Assembly: GCA_025934545.1 (NCBI GenBank)
Contig: JAICXV010000027.1
Location: forward strand, 1 to 10,003
DNA length: 10,003 bases
Reading direction: 5' to 3'
DNA from: Verrucomicrobiia bacterium
GTDB lineage: Bacteria; Verrucomicrobiota; Verrucomicrobiia; Limisphaerales; Palsa-1400
Position 1 is the first letter of the stretch, and every line of letters starts with the position of its first letter. Below the pieces are notes generated by a model, which worked only from the letters and a program-made list of their open reading frames with translations, was not told the origin of the DNA and did no database searches. This document shows positions 1 through 6,908 of this stretch, in pieces. The position numbers and the translations under genes are program-made.

Positions 1-999
1 AAACCGCGGGGTTACGTCTGTGGCGCGTTCGGCAAGTGGCACCTCGGCGGCCACGGTTTCTTTCCGCAGCAGCAAGGCTTCGACTACTATTTCGAAGGCA
101 ATATGGGCGGCGGCTATCCCGACACCAAAGACGCCGGCAAAGGCGAATGGGACATCACCAGCGCTGCCGAAAAATTTATTCGCACGAACAAATCCAAACC
201 CTTCTTCGCTTACGTCGCCTATCACAGCGTCCACATCCCGCTCAATGTCCGCCACGACCTCATTCAAAAATACAAAGCGCTGCCGCCCGGCCAGATTCAT
301 ACCAACTATATCTACGCCGCCATGATTGACAGCATGGACACTTGTGTCGGACGCCTCATCGACACGCTTCACTCGCTCAAACTCGACAAACACACCATCG
401 TCATTTTCTTTTCCGATAATGGCGGGCTGACTGTCCATGAAGGTCAGCACACACCTGCCACTTCCAACGCGCCGTTTCGCGAAGGCAAAGGCTATCTTCA
501 CGAAGGCGGCATTCGCGAACCGTTCATCTGCGTTTGGCCCGGCGTCATCAAACCCGGCTCCATCTGCGACACCTCCGTTTGCAGCGTCGATTTCTTTCCG
601 ACCTTCAAACAAATCGCCAATGTCCCTGGCGACATCGATCCGAATGTCGACGGCGTGAACATTCTGCCGCTCCTCAAACAAACCGGCCCGATTCAACGCG
701 ACGCGCTTTACTGGCATTATCCGCACTACGCCAATCAAGGCGGCAAACCCGGCGGCGCCATTCGCGTGGGCGATTTCAAACTCATCGAAAATTTCGAAGA
801 CGGCAGCGTTGAACTTTATAATTTAAAAACCGACATTAGCGAGCAAATCAATTTGACCGAAAAAATGCCGCAAAAAGCTTTCGAGCTCGAAGCCAAACTC
901 GACCTGTGGCGTCGCACTACCGGCGCACAAATGATGGAGCCCAATCCCAATTACCATTCCGACTCTGTCATACATACAACAGGGAATCTCTCAGAGTAG
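1..999 (+). CDS. Arylsulfatase, C-terminal part (5' end outside window)
   Basis: The reading frame is open from base 1 and ends at TAG 997-999, giving the last 332 residues of a sulfatase of the alkaline-phosphatase superfamily. These enzymes hydrolyse sulfate esters, usually on polysaccharides, and are normally exported. Numbering from the window start, the second sulfatase signature (GKWHLG, residues 11-16) is at the very start. HSVHIPL (75-81) provides active-site histidines, SDNGG (138-142) holds the Asp-Asn metal ligands, and GKGYLHEGGIREP (162-174) holds the conserved active-site Lys and Glu. The end has the usual ELYNLKTDISEQINL motif that closes the C-terminal subdomain. The formylglycine motif (C-x-P-S-R) and signal peptide would lie upstream and cannot be checked. 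The last dozen residues look unlike the family, so the tail may be lineage-specific. The substrate cannot be deduced. The family call is very secure. Confidence 0.95.
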   Translation, partial: KPRGYVCGAFGKWHLGGHGFFPQQQGFDYYFEGNMGGGYPDTKDAGKGEWDITSAAEKFIRTNKSKPFFAYVAYHSVHIPLNVRHDLIQKYKALPPGQIHTNYIYAAMIDSMDTCVGRLIDTLHSLKLDKHTIVIFFSDNGGLTVHEGQHTPATSNAPFREGKGYLHEGGIREPFICVWPGVIKPGSICDTSVCSVDFFPTFKQIANVPGDIDPNVDGVNILPLLKQTGPIQRDALYWHYPHYANQGGKPGGAIRVGDFKLIENFEDGSVELYNLKTDISEQINLTEKMPQKAFELEAKLDLWRRTTGAQMMEPNPNYHSDSVIHTTGNLSE

Positions 1000-1077
1000 G
1001 TACAGACATTTACTTATAGCCAAAATGGGAGGGCTACGTACACAATCCGTCAACGGTTTTGACTGAGTCCGATCATC

Positions 1078-1082
1078 AGGGA
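1078..1082 (+). promoter_or_regulatory. Ribosome binding site for the small hypothetical gene
   Basis: AGGGA sits six bases before ATG 1089. This favours ATG 1089 over the in-frame TTG at 1059, which would lie upstream of this site and has no comparable site of its own. Confidence 0.6.
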
Positions 1083-1088
1083 TATTTT

Positions 1089-1406
1089 ATGACACGCAAA
1101 GAATTCGAAAGAATCCGTCTCGAGATCGAAAGCGAGAAATTCATCGGCGACTGCTCAGACCCGATCAATTACGGAATCCAAAGAGCCGCTTTTGAATGCG
1201 ATAAATTCAAACGCCTCATCGCCGTAGCGCGCAAAGTTCCGATGCAAACCGCACGCGCCAAAATGGAACAATGGAAACGCCAACTCGAGCGAGCGACCCA
1301 ATCGCAAGAGCGCTTCCAAAAGATTCACGACGAAATCCAACACGTCCGCCCCAACTTCGTCGTCACGCGCCCACCCGCCGAAAGCCCCCGCGCCGCGACG
1401 AAATAG
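1089..1406 (+). CDS. Small charged hypothetical protein (105 aa)
   Basis: I do not recognise this protein. It starts at ATG 1089 behind a good Shine-Dalgarno sequence and stops at TAG 1404-1406. It is soluble-looking, with no signal peptide or membrane helix. It is dominated by long amphipathic, charged helical stretches: MTRKEFERIRLEIESEKF at the start, and roughly residues 50-85, rich in K, R, Q and E. A loose Pro/Ala/Arg tail (about residues 88-105) follows. Two cysteines (about residues 22 and 37) lie in the first half. It stands 89 bp after the sulfatase gene and just before a palindromic repeat element. Nothing in the sequence ties it functionally to either neighbour. The RBS and the composition of the frame support real coding; function is unknown. 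Confidence 0.6.
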   Translation: MTRKEFERIRLEIESEKFIGDCSDPINYGIQRAAFECDKFKRLIAVARKVPMQTARAKMEQWKRQLERATQSQERFQKIHDEIQHVRPNFVVTRPPAESPRAATK

Positions 1407-1416
1407 GAAACCGCGC

Positions 1417-1602
1417 CGGAGTAGCGCAGGCGTCCTCGCCTGCGAGTCCACGCGGCGTCTCGCCGCGTGACGGGACGGTGTGAACCAACATCTTGAACTG
1501 CCGCGGCATTCCAGCGATAACATTCATGGATGGGAAAACGTGTCAGCCTCCATCGCCCGCACCCCGCGGAACTCCGCGGTGCCCGCTCGCGTCCCGTCAC
1601 TT
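1417..1602 (+). repeat. Palindrome-rich REP/MITE-like element
   Basis: This stretch contains four inverted repeats. First, CGCAGGCG (1425-1432) and CGCCTGCG (1437-1444) form a perfect 8-bp stem with a 4-base loop. Second, CACGCGGCG (1449-1457) and CGCCGCGTG (1461-1469) form a perfect 9-bp stem with a 3-base loop. Third, GTGACGGGACG (1467-1477) is repeated inverted as CGTCCCGTCAC (1590-1600), like 11-bp terminal repeats enclosing 112 bp. Fourth, CCGCGGA/TCCGCGG (1564-1579) lies inside them. The density of exact palindromes is far above the surrounding DNA and suggests a dispersed intergenic element. Only one copy is in the window, so repetitiveness is inferred. The start codon of the next gene (1530) lies inside it. 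Outer boundaries are approximate. Confidence 0.6.
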
Positions 1603-3485
1603 ACGCCCAAAACATTTCCCAAACACCGACGTGGATCACACTCCTCATCTGCCTCGCCCTCGCCGCAATCACGTTCATCGTTTATTGGCAGACAACGACG
1701 TTTCAACTCACCAACGTTGATGACCCTGACTATATCATCAACAATACGCACGTTCGCGGTGGTCTGACCTGGGAGAATTTTCGCTGGGCTTTCCACATCG
1801 GCAACGCCGCCAACTGGCATCCGCTCACCTGGTTTACGCACATGTTCGATTGCCAATTCTGGGGCATGCTCCCCGGCCAACTCAAAGGCACCGGCGGTCA
1901 CCATCTGACCAACGTCATGTTCCACACCGCCAGCGTCCTGCTCCTCTTCACCTTACTTAACCGTCTCACCGGTAAAACTACGGCAAGCGCACTCGTCGCC
2001 GTCGTGTTTGCGATTCATCCGCTCCACGCTGAATCCGTCGCGTGGGTCTCCGAACGCAAGGATGTGCTCAGCGCCTTTTTCCTGATGCTCACGCTGCGGG
2101 CCTACGCCGAGTACGCGCGCACATCGTCCGCGGTCAAATATGTTCTGACACTCGTCGCCTTCGCGTTTGGGCTGTTGTCCAAGCAAATGCTCGTCACCGT
2201 TCCCTTTGTTTTGCTTCTGCTTGATTATTGGCCGCTCAACCGATTGGTTTCGGGCGGCGACCCCAAAGTTGTTTTTGTCGAAAAAATCCCGATGTTCGCC
2301 ATGTCGTTCATCGCCGGCATTCTCCTGCTCATTTCGCAAAAACAAGGCGGCGCGATCGCGAGCGCAGAACGCGTGCCCATTGTCACGCGCTTTACCAATG
2401 CCATTGTCACGTACGTCGTCTATATCTTTGACTTATTCTGGCCAAAAAACCTTGCGCACTATTATCCGCACGAAGGCATCCATTGGGCGGTGTGGCAAAT
2501 TATTGGAAGCGCACTCCTGCTCCTAGTTATCACCATCCTTGCGTTGCGGCTCGCGCGGATGCGCCCATATCTGGTCGTCGGCTGGTGTTGGCATATCATT
2601 ACACTGCTGCCCGTCATCGGTATTCTGCAGGTCGGTGCGCAGGCCCGCGCCGATCGTTATACCTACATTCCTTCGATTGGTATTTGTATCATGATCGCAT
2701 TTGGGCTCTCAGATTTGTTTTCAATGTTTTTCCGCACGGTCGCGACTCCAGCCCTTGCGTTCGCCACCTGCGCCATCACTGCTGCCCTCATCCCGCCCGC
2801 GCACGAACAAGTCAGCTACTGGCACGACAGCGAAAAACTTTATCGCCACACGCTCGCCGTCACAAAAAACAATTGGTTCGTCCACAACGGCCTGGGTTCG
2901 GTCCTGAACAGCGAAGCCGAACTACTGCGCGCCCAGCACAAATTTAAAGAAGCCGATGAAAAAACCAGAGAAGCGATCGAACATCTGCGCGCCGCGTTGA
3001 AACTCATTCCGACGCTTTCCTCCGCGCACACATCCCTCGGCGTTGCCTACATGGCCCTCGGCGATCTAAACGGCGCGATAGCAGAGGCTGAAACTTCGTT
3101 AAAGTACAAGCCGAACGATGCGCTGACCGAAGGAAATCTGGGCGCGGCCTACCTGCAAAAACAGGATTATGAAAACGCCATCAAACATCTGCGCATCGCG
3201 TTGCAGATTGATCCGACGCGCAGCGATTCGCATTACAACCTCGCCCTCGCTTGCGAACGCCGCGGACTCACTAACGAAGCCATCGCCGAATTTCGTAAAG
3301 TCCTCGCCCTGTATCCCAACGATCAGGCCGGCTATTGGGCTTGTCGCGAAATCGCGGTTTTGCTGCCGAAAGAAAATAAATCTGAGGCGCTCGACCTCCT
3401 GCAACGGGCCGTCGAAATCAATCGTCGCGCCAATGTGGACGCCAACAACACGGCTGCGATTACACTGGAGAAGTTTAAGAAGTAG
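1530..3485 (+). CDS. Polytopic membrane protein with C-terminal TPRs (TMTC/GT-C-like)
   Basis: This 651-residue protein has about ten hydrophobic segments between residues 35 and 420, followed by a soluble TPR region (about 484-630). The NVDDPDYI motif after the first helix (residues 62-69) resembles the acidic first-loop motif of GT-C glycosyltransferases such as PMT/TMTC. NWHPLTW (95-101), HPLHAESVAWVSERKDVLS (163-181) and RADRYTYIPSIG (373-384) are typical of bacterial TPR proteins of this type. At least three TPR units are clear, with the usual LGVAY, LGAAY and YNLALA helices, so it probably binds a protein partner. A transferase role using a lipid-linked sugar is inference from fold; no substrate is visible. 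ATG 1530 is preceded in frame by TAA 1518-1520. No other ATG, GTG or TTG occurs before the first membrane helix, so this start is forced, although it lies in the repeat element and the first ~25 residues look repeat-derived. It converges with trpG, 24 bp away. Confidence 0.88.
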   Translation: MGKRVSLHRPHPAELRGARSRPVTYAQNISQTPTWITLLICLALAAITFIVYWQTTTFQLTNVDDPDYIINNTHVRGGLTWENFRWAFHIGNAANWHPLTWFTHMFDCQFWGMLPGQLKGTGGHHLTNVMFHTASVLLLFTLLNRLTGKTTASALVAVVFAIHPLHAESVAWVSERKDVLSAFFLMLTLRAYAEYARTSSAVKYVLTLVAFAFGLLSKQMLVTVPFVLLLLDYWPLNRLVSGGDPKVVFVEKIPMFAMSFIAGILLLISQKQGGAIASAERVPIVTRFTNAIVTYVVYIFDLFWPKNLAHYYPHEGIHWAVWQIIGSALLLLVITILALRLARMRPYLVVGWCWHIITLLPVIGILQVGAQARADRYTYIPSIGICIMIAFGLSDLFSMFFRTVATPALAFATCAITAALIPPAHEQVSYWHDSEKLYRHTLAVTKNNWFVHNGLGSVLNSEAELLRAQHKFKEADEKTREAIEHLRAALKLIPTLSSAHTSLGVAYMALGDLNGAIAEAETSLKYKPNDALTEGNLGAAYLQKQDYENAIKHLRIALQIDPTRSDSHYNLALACERRGLTNEAIAEFRKVLALYPNDQAGYWACREIAVLLPKENKSEALDLLQRAVEINRRANVDANNTAAITLEKFKK

Positions 3486-3509
3486 CGTGAGCGGAGGTGG
3501 CGGATGAGT

Positions 3510-4079
3510 CTAGGCCTTCAGCGTCAGGAAATTCTTCATAATCGTCCGCCCGCTCTCGGTCAAAATGCTTTCCGGATGGAACTGCACTCCCCAAATCGGC
3601 AGTTCCTTATGTTTCACGCCCATGATTTCGCCTTCCTCCGTCTCGGCTGTGATTTCGAGGCAGGATGGGATCGTATCCCGTTTGATCACCAGCGAATGAT
3701 AACGCGTTGCCGCAAACGGGTTGGGCATGTCTTTGAACAAATCTTTCCCGTTATGTTTAATCAACGAAGTTTTCCCGTGCATCATCCGATAGTTCACGAT
3801 GACGTCAGCCCCAAACGTATGCCCGATGCATTGATGCCCCAAACAAACTCCGAACACGGGAATGTTTTTGCCAAAGGTCCGAATCACATCATTCGACAAG
3901 CCGGATTCTTTTGGCGAACACGGTCCGGGAGAAACCAAAATGCGTTCGGGATTCAGCTCGCGGATTTTATCGAGCGTAATTTCATCATTGCGATGAACGA
4001 CGAGGTCCACCTTCATCTCGCCCAAATATTGGACGAGGTTGTAGGTAAACGAATCGTAGTTGTCGATGACCAGGATCAT
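3510..4079 (-). CDS. trpG: Anthranilate/aminodeoxychorismate synthase glutamine amidotransferase subunit
   Basis: This 189-residue class I glutamine amidotransferase matches the full family length. It hydrolyses glutamine and passes ammonia to a chorismate-binding partner (TrpE or PabB) to make anthranilate or aminodeoxychorismate. Visible motifs are the N-terminal [20 protein letters not shown], the oxyanion-hole SPGPCSP (50-56), the nucleophile elbow GVCLGHQ (77-83, Cys79), and FHPES (167-171), completing the triad with His168 and Glu170. RYHSLV (126-131) is also typical of the TrpG/PabA group. TrpG and PabA cannot be separated by sequence alone, and many bacteria use one protein for both. 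No TrpE, PabB or other trp gene is in view. It is the last gene of the aroB operon, 30 bp after the unknown 207-aa gene, without a strong ribosome binding site. Confidence 0.95.
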   Translation of the reverse strand: MILVIDNYDSFTYNLVQYLGEMKVDLVVHRNDEITLDKIRELNPERILVSPGPCSPKESGLSNDVIRTFGKNIPVFGVCLGHQCIGHTFGADVIVNYRMMHGKTSLIKHNGKDLFKDMPNPFAATRYHSLVIKRDTIPSCLEITAETEEGEIMGVKHKELPIWGVQFHPESILTESGRTIMKNFLTLKA

Positions 4080-4109
4080 GCGCGCCGGTAAGCTTAATAC
4101 AAAGCGTCG

Positions 4110-4733
4110 TTATTCCAAGTTGGTTTCGGCGTCCTTTTTCTTGCGACGGGTTCGCGTGGCTTTAAACAATTCCATCTGCGGTTCCTTGAAGAATTTATAG
4201 TTCTTCAACACGCGAATCACCTGCAAGACGTCGGACTTATCGTAGTTCCGGTTGGTTTCGATGTGAGCAATCAACTCCGCCAGAATCGTTCGAAACGGAA
4301 TGACCGCGTCGATTCCCTTCTCGCGCAGTTTCTTGATGCTCTCCTCCCGCGCCTGCGCGCCGGTCGGCAACGCCGGCACAACCAAAATCTTTATCGGCGC
4401 AGCATCCAAACCAAACGATTGCACCGCCTGTTTCAAAACCGACGGCGTCACGAACCGAAATATTTCCGGGGAATTTTCCAGAACCGCCGCGCTGAAAGTT
4501 TCCGTATGCCATCCGCGGACCACCACCAAAGCGCGATCAATGCTGCCCATATCTTCCGATCCGAGAACAAAAGGCAATTCACCGCTGGCCTGCCGCGCTT
4601 TTGGGTTCCAAACAAAGAAATCAATGCCATCGTCCTCCGCTTTGCCGCGCATGACAAATTTGCGGTCCTGGCGCACGAGAAAGCAGTGCATCTCGAAATA
4701 TTCGCGAACAATGTCCTGATTGATGGCAGCCAT
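4110..4733 (-). CDS. Unknown 207-aa protein in the aroB-trpG operon
   Basis: I do not recognise a named family. The protein is soluble, without signal peptide or membrane helix. It begins with an amphipathic helix containing REYFEMHCFLVRQ (10-22), then an acidic strand EDDGIDFFVWNP (33-44). A second hydrophobic strand ALVVVRGWHT (68-77) is followed by FRFVTPSVLKQAV (92-104). The C-terminal half has a Rossmann-like strand KILVVPALP (115-123), then GIDAVIPFRTILAELI (140-155) and SDVLQVIRVLKNYKFFKEP (167-185), ending in a basic tail RTRRKKK (194-200). The early helix, acidic residues before a strand and following strand recall PD-(D/E)XK nuclease-like folds. However, the usual E-x-K is not evident (Arg73 sits about where Lys might be), so catalysis is doubtful. 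It starts 4 bp after the aroB stop and lies 30 bp before trpG, so it is almost certainly cotranscribed with both. Confidence 0.85.
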   Translation of the reverse strand: MAAINQDIVREYFEMHCFLVRQDRKFVMRGKAEDDGIDFFVWNPKARQASGELPFVLGSEDMGSIDRALVVVRGWHTETFSAAVLENSPEIFRFVTPSVLKQAVQSFGLDAAPIKILVVPALPTGAQAREESIKKLREKGIDAVIPFRTILAELIAHIETNRNYDKSDVLQVIRVLKNYKFFKEPQMELFKATRTRRKKKDAETNLE

Positions 4734-4737
4734 GCTA

Positions 4738-5820
4738 TTATGCGTCCAGTGCGCGATTAATGGAGTCGGCGCTCACCTTCTGACCAAAATCCACGCGTCC
4801 AATTTTCCGTGCCAACACGAATTTGATTTCGCCAGCGGAAACTTTTTTATCCACCTTCATCGCAGCAAACAGCTTTGCCCGTTGCGCGGACGACAATTTA
4901 ATTTTCGTCGGCAACCCCGCGCGTTTAAACAGTTGCGTTATTCTCGCAACGTCCTCTTCGGACAGACCGGATTGCTCCGCGGAAATCTTCGCCGCCGCAA
5001 CTTGTCCGATTGAGATCGCTTCGCCGTGCAGAAATTTTCCGTAACCGGAAATTGCTTCGATGGCGTGTCCGATGGTGTGACCGAAATTCAAAATCGCGCG
5101 CAACCCGCTTTCCGTTTCGTCCTGTCCCACGACATCCGCTTTAATCTCGCAACAGCGCGCGACCACTTCGGCCAATGTGCGCGGATGCTTTTTCAAAAGC
5201 AGCGTCATATCGCGCTCGATGCGGTCGAACAGCGCGGCGTCGTAAATGATCCCGTATTTGATGATCTCGGCGAGACCGGCGCGATATTCGCGGCTTGGCA
5301 AAGTGCGCAATGTATCCAGATCGCAGAGCACCAGGCGCGGTTGATAGAACGCACCGACCAGGTTTTTGCCGGCCTTAAGATTGATGCCGGTTTTGCCGCC
5401 GACCGAACTATCGACCTGCGCAAGCAATGTTGTCGGCACTTGAACGAAAGGAATACCGCGCAAATAACTCGCAGCAACAAACCCGGCCAAATCACCAACC
5501 ACACCGCCGCCCAACGCCACTACAAAAGATTTTCGTTCCAGCCGGCACGCGGCGAGTTGGTCGTAGCATTGGCCAACGACGCTCAAGCTTTTCGCTTTTT
5601 CGCCGGCGGCAACGGTGATGATATTCGTTTCAAACCCCGCTTGTTTCAGTGATGCTGCCGCTTTTTTCGCATAAAGAGGTCCCACACGACGATCGGTAAT
5701 GATCGCGCAGCGTTTCCCTAAACCAAGATTCTGGCAACGTTTGCCGACGGTGGAAAGCAGTCCGCTCCCGATTTCAATCGAATAACTCCGCGCACCCAAA
5801 GCAACTTTGACCGTTTGCAC
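4738..5820 (-). CDS. aroB: 3-dehydroquinate synthase
   Basis: AroB converts DAHP to 3-dehydroquinate, the second step of the shikimate pathway, in the cytoplasm with NAD and a divalent metal. The 360-residue length is typical. The NAD-binding region has GGGVVGD (104-110), followed by the family block PTTLLAQVDSSVGGKTGIN (129-147). Metal ligands are Glu185 in AEIIKYG, His248 in NFGHTIGHA and His265 in HGEA. The start is GTG 5820: an in-frame TAG only four codons upstream (5832-5830) excludes a longer form, and the N-terminus QTVKVALGARSYSIEIG aligns with the family start. It is the first gene of a three-gene operon whose product route leads to chorismate, the substrate of the TrpG/PabA partner. 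It diverges from the toxin-antitoxin pair across an 85-bp gap. I see no clear promoter or Shine-Dalgarno for it. Confidence 0.97.
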   Translation of the reverse strand: MQTVKVALGARSYSIEIGSGLLSTVGKRCQNLGLGKRCAIITDRRVGPLYAKKAAASLKQAGFETNIITVAAGEKAKSLSVVGQCYDQLAACRLERKSFVVALGGGVVGDLAGFVAASYLRGIPFVQVPTTLLAQVDSSVGGKTGINLKAGKNLVGAFYQPRLVLCDLDTLRTLPSREYRAGLAEIIKYGIIYDAALFDRIERDMTLLLKKHPRTLAEVVARCCEIKADVVGQDETESGLRAILNFGHTIGHAIEAISGYGKFLHGEAISIGQVAAAKISAEQSGLSEEDVARITQLFKRAGLPTKIKLSSAQRAKLFAAMKVDKKVSAGEIKFVLARKIGRVDFGQKVSADSINRALDA

Positions 5821-5905
5821 CGGCGCAGTCTAAGGCACAGATTCAACGACAACGAAGTCAAAAACGGACGTTGACCCGCCGGTGACAAAGTGGCACCATG
5901 TAATT

Positions 5906-6187
5906 ATGGCAGAAACGTTGGAGGCGCGAAAAAGAATTACCGCACGTGTGTCAACGAGCGTCCGCGACACATTGGAACAAGCGGCCGAACTTGTCGGCGC
6001 GACCGTCAATCAGTTCGTGGTCCAGACAGCTTATACCGAAGCACAGCGACTGATCGAACGCGAGTCAGTCATTCGCCTTTCACAGAAGGACGCGCAAACC
6101 GTGCTTGCCTTGCTCGACGAACCGCCAAAACCGAACAAGCGCCTCAAGGAGGCCGTCAAAGCGTTTAAAACCAAAGTGCGTGTATAA
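5906..6187 (+). CDS. tacA: DUF1778 antitoxin (TacA-like)
   Basis: This 93-residue protein is a ribbon-helix-helix antitoxin of the DUF1778/TacA family, which neutralises a GNAT toxin and represses its own operon. The N-terminal DNA-binding part reads ARKRITARVSTSVRDTLEQA (7-26) followed by LVGATVNQFVVQTA (29-42). The C-terminal half (about 55-93), with LSQKDAQTVLALLDEPPKPN and a basic helix, matches the toxin-wrapping tail. ATG 5906 is preferred over the in-frame GTG at 5882, because family members begin a few residues before the RHH strand. The interrupted palindrome CCAT-n6-ATGG (5897-5910) spans the start codon and could be part of an operator, but it is weak. The stop overlaps the toxin start by 8 bp, the usual arrangement for translational coupling. 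The family call is secure; the gene symbol is by homology class only. Confidence 0.9.
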   Translation: MAETLEARKRITARVSTSVRDTLEQAAELVGATVNQFVVQTAYTEAQRLIERESVIRLSQKDAQTVLALLDEPPKPNKRLKEAVKAFKTKVRV

Positions 6188-6686
6188 AATCGAACTTCTT
6201 TCCAGGTCGCACGATCGGGATAACTTCGATTGCAAAAGCGAACCGCTAAACCTCTTTCTCAAACAAACGGCGCGGCAACACGCAGACCGTGGAATTTCTC
6301 GAACATTCGTTTTGGTGGACGAAACTGCCGTTGAACCGAAACCGGTCCTTGGATTCTTCTCGCTCAATATCTGCCAGATCGAATCGGAAATTTTGCCAGA
6401 GAGTCTCTCCAAAAAGTTACCGCGGAACGTTCCCGGAATTCGCCTCGGCCGCCTCGCGGTCGCCAAAACGCATCAACGGCAGGGCATCGGAAAAATGTTG
6501 CTGGGTGCAGCGATGGAGAAATTTCTGGAAGTATTCAAGACTGCCGGAGGCATTGGTCTTTTTGTCGATGCAAAGGATGCAAATGCGAAAAGTTACTACG
6601 AACAATTTGGTTTCGTGCCGATGCCGTCAAACGATCTGGAATTGTTTTTGCCGGTAAGCACAATTGAGGACGCGCTCAAAACGTGA
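6180..6686 (+). CDS. tacT: GNAT acetyltransferase toxin (TacT-like)
   Basis: This 168-residue GNAT protein is the toxin partner of the preceding DUF1778 antitoxin. TacT-type toxins acetylate the amino group of aminoacyl-tRNAs and so stop translation. GTG 6180 gives the N-terminus YKIELLSRSHDRDNFDCKSEPLNLFL, in two parts YKIELLSRSHDRDNF and DCKSEPLNLFL, characteristic of this family; longer readings of the frame translate antitoxin DNA in the wrong phase. The acetyl-CoA loop is LAVAKTHQRQGIGKML (92-107), with QRQGIG at 99-104. The C-terminal YYEQFGF (139-145) places a tyrosine at residue 140, the position of the catalytic Tyr140 reported for Salmonella TacT. No disruption is visible, so the toxin is probably active. 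An AAGGAGG (6146-6152) is too far upstream (27 bp) to be its normal RBS, so coupling to antitoxin translation is likely. Confidence 0.92.
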   Translation: MYKIELLSRSHDRDNFDCKSEPLNLFLKQTARQHADRGISRTFVLVDETAVEPKPVLGFFSLNICQIESEILPESLSKKLPRNVPGIRLGRLAVAKTHQRQGIGKMLLGAAMEKFLEVFKTAGGIGLFVDAKDANAKSYYEQFGFVPMPSNDLELFLPVSTIEDALKT

Positions 6687-6690
6687 GGTA

Positions 6691-6767
6691 AAAAAACGCT
6701 CTCAGATTGGCCGAAACCCATTTAGCCTCTTTCAAGACCCGTCGGCAACTATCTGAGAGCGCAAAAC
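6691..6767 (-). terminator. Large stem-loop with U-tract after the kinase gene
   Basis: CGCTCTCAGAT (6697-6707) is repeated inverted and exact at 6751-6761, giving an 11-bp stem. A second stem, GCCGA (6710-6714) with TCGGC (6742-6746), lies inside it, leaving an apical loop of about 27 bases. Read on the - strand, the structure is followed at once by seven U (the A-run 6690-6696). That is the layout of an intrinsic terminator for the kinase gene, which ends 142 bp upstream at 6909. The loop is unusually long for a plain terminator. It might also cap + strand transcripts of tacT, but on that strand no U-run follows. Confidence 0.55.
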
Positions 6768-6828
6768 TGTTACCCCTTCATCCCCGTTTTCCCTTTTCCA
6801 CTTCCCTACTGCCCGTTCCCGTTCCCGT
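6763..6828. other. Pyrimidine-rich intergenic tract
   Basis: Between the stem-loop and the kinase stop, the + strand is almost all C and T for about 65 bp, ending in a short tandem GTTCCC repeat (about 6816-6827). An AT-rich stretch TATATAATTTATT (about 6829-6841) follows. No open frame or known motif is seen. The tract lies in the 3' untranslated region of the kinase transcript, where it would read as purine-rich RNA. Role unknown; probably low-complexity spacer. Confidence 0.5.
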
Positions 6829-6908
6829 ATATAATTTATTTCGTTATGCGGTTCCGTCCATGGGGACATCGCCCCAAAAATGAGTGGGAAAAAAGCGCGA
6901 AAATTGAG

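Noticed and set aside
1059..1088. Longer form of the small hypothetical gene starting at TTG 1059
   Set aside because: ATG 1089 has AGGGA six bases upstream; TTG 1059 has no such site and adds ten residues of no clear character.
1059..1088. Promoter-like TTGACT (1059-1064) with TATTTT (1083-1088)
   Set aside because: The spacing is acceptable, but transcription would begin inside the gene just after ATG 1089, losing the ribosome binding site.
1155..1600. Antisense open frames over the small gene and the repeat element
   Set aside because: They arise from GC-rich palindromic DNA, show low-complexity Arg/Ala content, have no family features, and conflict with a better-supported + strand gene.
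3504..4091. 195-codon + strand open frame opposite trpG
   Set aside because: The - strand encodes a complete glutamine amidotransferase with all catalytic motifs; the opposite frame is a shadow.
4263..5652. Long + strand open frames opposite the 207-aa gene and aroB
   Set aside because: They are shadows of - strand genes; aroB is unmistakable and the other is locked into its operon by spacing.
5882..5905. GTG 5882 as start of the antitoxin
   Set aside because: It adds eight residues (MTKWHHVI) not expected before the RHH strand; ATG 5906 fits the family start better.
6105..6179. Extended toxin frame starting upstream inside the antitoxin gene
   Set aside because: The added residues are antitoxin DNA read in the wrong phase; GTG 6180 gives the typical toxin N-terminus.
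6697..6761. Inverted repeat as one end of a mobile unit carrying the toxin-antitoxin pair
   Set aside because: No matching copy is seen on the 5' side of the pair (5821-5905), so no flanking repeat supports this.
6829..6841. AT-rich TATATAATTTATT as a promoter -10 region
   Set aside because: No matching -35 element and no gene follows on the + strand; on the - strand it lies in the kinase 3' end.
6860..6875. Small hairpin TGGGG...CCCCA as a terminator for either strand
   Set aside because: It has only a 5-bp stem, and on neither strand is it followed by a U-run.
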